This document shows, in pieces, positions 5,100 to 7,282 of a DNA stretch of 7,282 nt. Within the stretch, counting starts at the first letter, position 1, and each line of letters starts with the position of its first letter. The DNA lies in assembly GCA_002849045.2 (NCBI GenBank), contig NCRO01000133.1, positions 1 to 7,282 of the forward strand, given 5' to 3'. The stretch comes from Candidatus Sediminicultor secundus (lineage in GTDB: Bacteria > Atribacterota > JS1 > SB-45 > 34-128). Made by a program: the position numbers and the translations under genes. A model generated the notes under the pieces. The model searched no databases and was not told the DNA's origin. It worked only from the letters and a program-made list of their open reading frames with translations.

Positions 5100-5210
5100 A
5101 TGGTTAGAAATGGCCGTGATTGTAATTTTATTAGTACAGATAAACCTATGTTGGGCGGTATCATCAGATTTGCCCATCGGCTCGATATGAAAGGAGATGA
5201 CTTACTATGA
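5100..5210 (+). CDS. Possible small upstream ORF overlapping the cysteine-synthase-like start
   Basis: ATG 5100 opens a 36-residue frame (starting MVRNGRDCNFISTDKP) that ends at TGA 5208-5210, overlapping ATG 5207 of the next gene as ATGA. Such an overlap is the classic layout for translational coupling. The ribosome site is weak (TTAAGG, 5089-5094), the peptide matches no family I know, and the frame could be extended upstream to GTG 5067. It may be a leader ORF or chance. Confidence 0.25.
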   Translation: MVRNGRDCNFISTDKPMLGGIIRFAHRLDMKGDDLL

Positions 5211-6142
5211 GCATTGCAAGCAACATTCTTGAAGCCATCGGAAATACACCACTGGTGAAACTGCGAAGAGTCGTTCCAGCTGATCACGCACGTGTCTTGG
5301 TAAAGCTGGAAGGCACTAACCCGACTGGAAGTATGAAAGACCGTATGGCGATTACGCTGATTGAGCGGGCAGAGTCGGACGGTCGATTACTGCCCGGCGG
5401 AACGGTTGTTGAGTACTCAGGTGGGAGTACCGGAACTTCGCTTGCGCTAGTATGTGCGGTCAAGGCTTACAGGGTCCGCATCGTCACATCTGATGCATTT
5501 AGTCAGGAGAAGCGTGACCATATGCGTGCACTTGGCGCAGATTTAATTGAGGTGCCGAGCGAAGGTGGTCGAATTACCAAGGAACTTATTGAAGAAATGA
5601 TTGAACAGGCACACCAGATAAGTGAGGAACCGGGTACCTTTTATAGTGATCAGCTACGGAACGAGGACGCCATTGCAGGTTATCATCCACTGGGCGAGGA
5701 AATCTGGTCTCAGACAGGAGGAAGCGTTGATGCCTTTATACAGGTTGTAGGGACTTCCCACTCTATCGAGGGTACTGCGAAAGTGTTGTGCAGCTACAAC
5801 CCAGAGCTTCGAGTAGTCGCAGTAGAACCTGCGGAATCACCGGTTTTATCAGGTGGAGAGCAAGGTGCGCACAAGATCGAAGGCATCGGTCTCGGTTTTA
5901 TCCCTCCATTATGGAAAGCTAGCATAGCAGATGAGATCATGACGGTTTCCACGGAAGAAGCTAAGTTGATGGCACGGCAATTGGCGTCTCATGAAGCGCT
6001 CTTTGCTGGCACTTCCTCAGGGGCTAACGTTGTCGCGGCTATCCGAATAGCCAAGCGGTTGGGACCGGGGTATACCGTTGTAACCTTGCTGGTCGATTCT
6101 GGTCTGAAGTACCTGACTACTGATCTGTATACAAGCTCTTGA
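5207..6142 (+). CDS. PLP-dependent cysteine-synthase-family enzyme, divergent motifs
   Basis: The 311-residue product has the fold-type II PLP enzyme layout of cysteine synthase / cystathionine beta-synthase. It opens ILEAIGNTPLVKLRRV and carries the PLP lysine in NPTGSMKDRM (K44), QLRNEDAIAGYHPLGEEIW (149-167), HKIEGIGLGFIPP (222-234), AGTSSGAN (267-274) and the closing DSGLKYLTTDLY (297-308). Two loops differ from classical CysK: the substrate loop usually read as TSGNTG is SGGSTG (71-76), and the phosphate-binding GTGGT loop is GTSHS (182-186). It is thus a PLP lyase of this family, but whether it makes cysteine from O-acetylserine and sulfide or uses another substrate is open. The start follows AAAGGAG (5190-5196) at a longish 10 nt. 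No sulfur-assimilation partner gene is adjacent. Confidence 0.88.
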   Translation: MSIASNILEAIGNTPLVKLRRVVPADHARVLVKLEGTNPTGSMKDRMAITLIERAESDGRLLPGGTVVEYSGGSTGTSLALVCAVKAYRVRIVTSDAFSQEKRDHMRALGADLIEVPSEGGRITKELIEEMIEQAHQISEEPGTFYSDQLRNEDAIAGYHPLGEEIWSQTGGSVDAFIQVVGTSHSIEGTAKVLCSYNPELRVVAVEPAESPVLSGGEQGAHKIEGIGLGFIPPLWKASIADEIMTVSTEEAKLMARQLASHEALFAGTSSGANVVAAIRIAKRLGPGYTVVTLLVDSGLKYLTTDLYTSS

Positions 6143-6412
6143 GGGGCGTCAATAAAGACATGAGGTCTATAATTAAAAAAGGCATTCTGTAACTATAGAA
6201 TAATCTGAAATATTAGGATAGTCAAATAACTTTCTTTATGCAAGAATAAAGATTTGACCCCATTTGACCCCTTTTATGAAATACAAGGAACACTTAAATT
6301 CCCCTCATAAGTAAGCAGTTTAAGGGACTATTTAAACAGAAATTATGCTAGTTAACTTCGCAAAGTTAAGTAAAATATCTTTAATAAATAAATGAAAGGA
6401 GGCAAATCTGTA
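6143..6412. other. Spacer between the cysteine-synthase-like and PspC genes
   Basis: No gene is seen. It contains a hairpin-plus-TTTGACCCC REP-like unit (6233-6271), a weak AT-rich hairpin ATTCTGTA / TATAGAAT (6184-6201) with a T-tract only on the minus strand, and the 7-bp hairpin TTAACTT-CGCA-AAGTTAA (6352-6369) 28 nt before the PspC ribosome site. The last could be an operator or an mRNA 5' hairpin. Confidence 0.45.
6233..6271 (-). repeat. REP-like unit: TCTTTAT hairpin and two ATTTGACCCC copies
   Basis: TCTTTAT (6233-6239) and ATAAAGA (6246-6252) form a 7-bp hairpin around GCAAGA. It is followed by a 10-bp tandem repeat ATTTGACCCC at 6252-6261 and 6262-6271. On the minus strand the order is GGGGTCAAAT twice and then the hairpin, the layout of REP elements (short conserved head plus hairpin). 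Confidence 0.55.
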
Positions 6413-6721
6413 ATGAAGAAGAAACTTTACAGGTCAAAAAAAGATCATATGATTGCTGGTGTTTGTGGAGGAATTGCGGAATATTTTGATATTGATACTA
6501 CTTTGGTCAGGTTATTAACGGTACTATTTGTCCTTTTAGGAGGCGCAGGAGTTGCTGTCTATATTATTGCCTGGATTATAATTCCCAAAAATCCTGAACA
6601 AGTTTCTGATGATAAGCTTGATAAAAGAGAGGAGTCTAAAAAAAAGATTAAAAAAGGGGGCAGAAGAAGTAGTGGAAGAAGTAAAAGAGAGAAAATAATT
6701 TCTAAGGATGATGGGATATAA
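6413..6721 (+). CDS. PspC-domain membrane protein with basic C-terminal tail
   Basis: The 102-residue product begins MKKKLYRSKKDHMIAGVCGG, the standard PspC domain opening, continues IAEYFDIDTTLVRLLTVLFV and has a membrane segment at about 34-57 ending AWIIIPKNP. PspC-domain proteins are inner-membrane parts of envelope-stress responses; in enterobacteria PspC works with PspA and PspB. No pspA or pspB is present here, as is common for stand-alone PspC proteins in Gram-positives. After the domain comes a low-complexity tail rich in K, R, S and E (about 66-95), with KKKIKKGGRRSSGRSKREK as its core, which could bind nucleic acid or acidic lipid. ATG 6413 is preferred over the in-frame ATG 6392, because AAAGGAGG (6395-6402) lies between them. 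A deleted copy lies at 3895-4015. Confidence 0.92.
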   Translation: MKKKLYRSKKDHMIAGVCGGIAEYFDIDTTLVRLLTVLFVLLGGAGVAVYIIAWIIIPKNPEQVSDDKLDKREESKKKIKKGGRRSSGRSKREKIISKDDGI

Positions 6722-6806
6722 ACGTTGAAGATAGCATAAAACGACCATCCACTATTTTCTAATGAATAATCAAATTGGCAAAGTGGACAATTATTAAATA
6801 ATTAGA

Positions 6807-6833
6807 GGGATAATAATAGCGGGATAATAATAG
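6807..6833. repeat. Tandem 13-bp repeat GGGATAATAATAG
   Basis: GGGATAATAATAG occurs at 6807-6819 and again at 6821-6833, with one C between them. The second copy runs straight into the first degenerate GACAC-type repeat. Confidence 0.6.
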
Positions 6834-6927
6834 ACACCAATTTTCATTGACATTACTAATAATAAATAGACACATCCCATTTTCTTACGAATACTTCTAA
6901 AATAAATAAAGACAAGTCCTATTTTTT
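6826..6927. repeat. Cluster of three GACACATCCC-type REP-like copies
   Basis: Copy a (6826-6845, AATAATAGACACCAATTTTC) lacks about four central bases. Copy b (6861-6886) ends in GACACATCCCATTTTCTT, identical to 4033-4050. Copy c (6901-6927) reads GACAAGTCCTATTTTTT at its right end. All are in the same orientation and spaced about 35-40 nt, each led by an AATAATA or AATAAATA stretch. Confidence 0.55.
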
Positions 6928-6956
6928 GAAAATATCAAAATATGGTTTGAGAACAG

Positions 6957-6999
6957 AAAAAAGGCAGGCTAAGGAAGATGATTTTCTCTATAGCTTGCC
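6957..6999 (-). terminator. Rho-independent terminator for the minus-strand YvrJ-like gene
   Basis: GGCAGGCTA (6963-6971) pairs with TAGCTTGCC (6991-6999) over 9 bp (one G-U) around a 19-nt loop. Read on the minus strand the hairpin is followed at once by six T (6962-6957). It begins 22 nt after the stop of the gene at 7022-7282. On the plus strand the downstream sequence is also T-rich (CTCTTTCATTGTATTTTTAT), so it may work in both directions and serve the PspC transcript too. Confidence 0.8.
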
Positions 7000-7021
7000 C
7001 TCTTTCATTGTATTTTTATTT

Positions 7022-7282
7022 CTATTCAATTCTTTCCAACTCCACCTTCATCCCGGAGAGTTCCTTCTGCACTTCCAAGAAGCGTAGAGAATAGTATTCT
7101 CGATTCTGCTGATTTAAATTAGTAATAGTATTGTGAATCTCTTTAGTATTCTCCAGGACTTGCCGATAACCCTCTTTCTGGGCAACTACTATCTCCTGCA
7201 TAAATCTGTCGATGCGAAAGATTAAGAGTATCGATAAGGCGATAGGGAACCCTTGATTCGCAATAATGTCTAATATAGTTTT
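7022..7282 (-). CDS. YvrJ-like small membrane protein with coiled-coil tail (5' end outside window)
   Basis: On the minus strand an open frame enters from the right edge and gives 86 residues before TAG (7024-7022). It starts KTILDIIANQGFPIALSILL, a hydrophobic helix with the ANQGFPIA pattern typical of YvrJ-family and related small phage-holin-like proteins, followed by IFRIDRF. The remaining 60 residues are polar and predicted to be one long amphipathic helix (EVQKELSGMKVELERIE at the end), so a membrane-anchored coiled coil is likely. Probably only a few N-terminal residues are missing. YvrJ proteins have no firmly known function. A clear terminator follows the gene. No phage gene is visible nearby in the window. 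Confidence 0.75.
   Translation of the reverse strand, partial: KTILDIIANQGFPIALSILLIFRIDRFMQEIVVAQKEGYRQVLENTKEIHNTITNLNQQNREYYSLRFLEVQKELSGMKVELERIE

Larger units (their letters stand above)
6722..6956. other. Repeat-rich intergenic region
   Basis: No gene is supported. The stretch holds an AT palindrome AATTATT-A-AATAATT (6789-6803), a tandem GGGATAATAATAG pair (6807-6833) and three GACACATCCC-type copies of differing decay (6826-6845, 6861-6886, 6901-6927). It separates the PspC gene from a convergent minus-strand gene. Confidence 0.5.

Noticed and set aside
4947..5287. Minus-strand ORFs over the small membrane gene and the cysteine-synthase-like start
   Set aside because: They cross two plus-strand genes and have no family-like features or ribosome sites.
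6184..6201. Hairpin ATTCTGTA / TATAGAAT as a terminator
   Set aside because: The only T-tract is on the minus strand, where no gene ends here, and the stem is almost all A-T.
6807..6927. CRISPR array
   Set aside because: The copies are too short, too divergent and AT-rich; spacers are irregular and no cas gene is present.

Overview
This 7.3 kb window is AT-rich and mostly transcribed left to right. It has strong GGAGG-type ribosome binding sites, small membrane proteins, a PadR-type regulator remnant, a PspC-domain protein and a YvrJ-like protein. Together these suggest a low-GC, Gram-positive-like bacterium (Bacillota, or a neighbouring anaerobic phylum). The taxon is an inference; no rRNA or tRNA is present to settle it.

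Layout. The left edge (1-104) may hold the end of an unrecognised membrane protein. Next come a near-consensus promoter and a frameshifted PadR-family regulator remnant (about 278-440). An intact gene follows for an exported bactofilin-like beta-helix protein with a multi-pass membrane C-terminus (487-1728). A short decayed histidine-phosphatase start (1762-1833) precedes an intact zinc-free MDR/quinone-oxidoreductase-type dehydrogenase (1891-2880). Then comes a DUF4386-like membrane protein (2970-3626) whose natural start codon appears to be missing. It is followed by an N-terminal scrap of a second DUF4386-like gene (3681-3773) and a deleted copy of a PspC gene (3895-4015). The middle holds a HapK/REDY-like small protein (4230-4568), an overlooked 48-residue single-TM protein (4914-5060) and a divergent PLP-dependent cysteine-synthase-family enzyme (5207-6142). 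The right part has an intact PspC-domain gene (6413-6721), a patch of degenerate short repeats, and a convergent minus-strand YvrJ-like TM/coiled-coil protein cut by the window edge (7022-7282) with its own terminator.

The genes do not form one clear pathway. Several products (bactofilin-TM, DUF4386, PspC, the 48-aa protein, YvrJ-like) are envelope proteins, and the rest are individual housekeeping-type enzymes. The striking property is decay: four gene remnants sit among intact genes, two of them next to or near intact relatives, and REP-like sequences with GGGTCAGG, TTTGACCCC or GACACATCCC cores fill the spacers. I see no convincing new multi-gene system. The oddest signal is three good Shine-Dalgarno sites, each followed after exactly 7 nt by AG where an in-frame ATG is expected.
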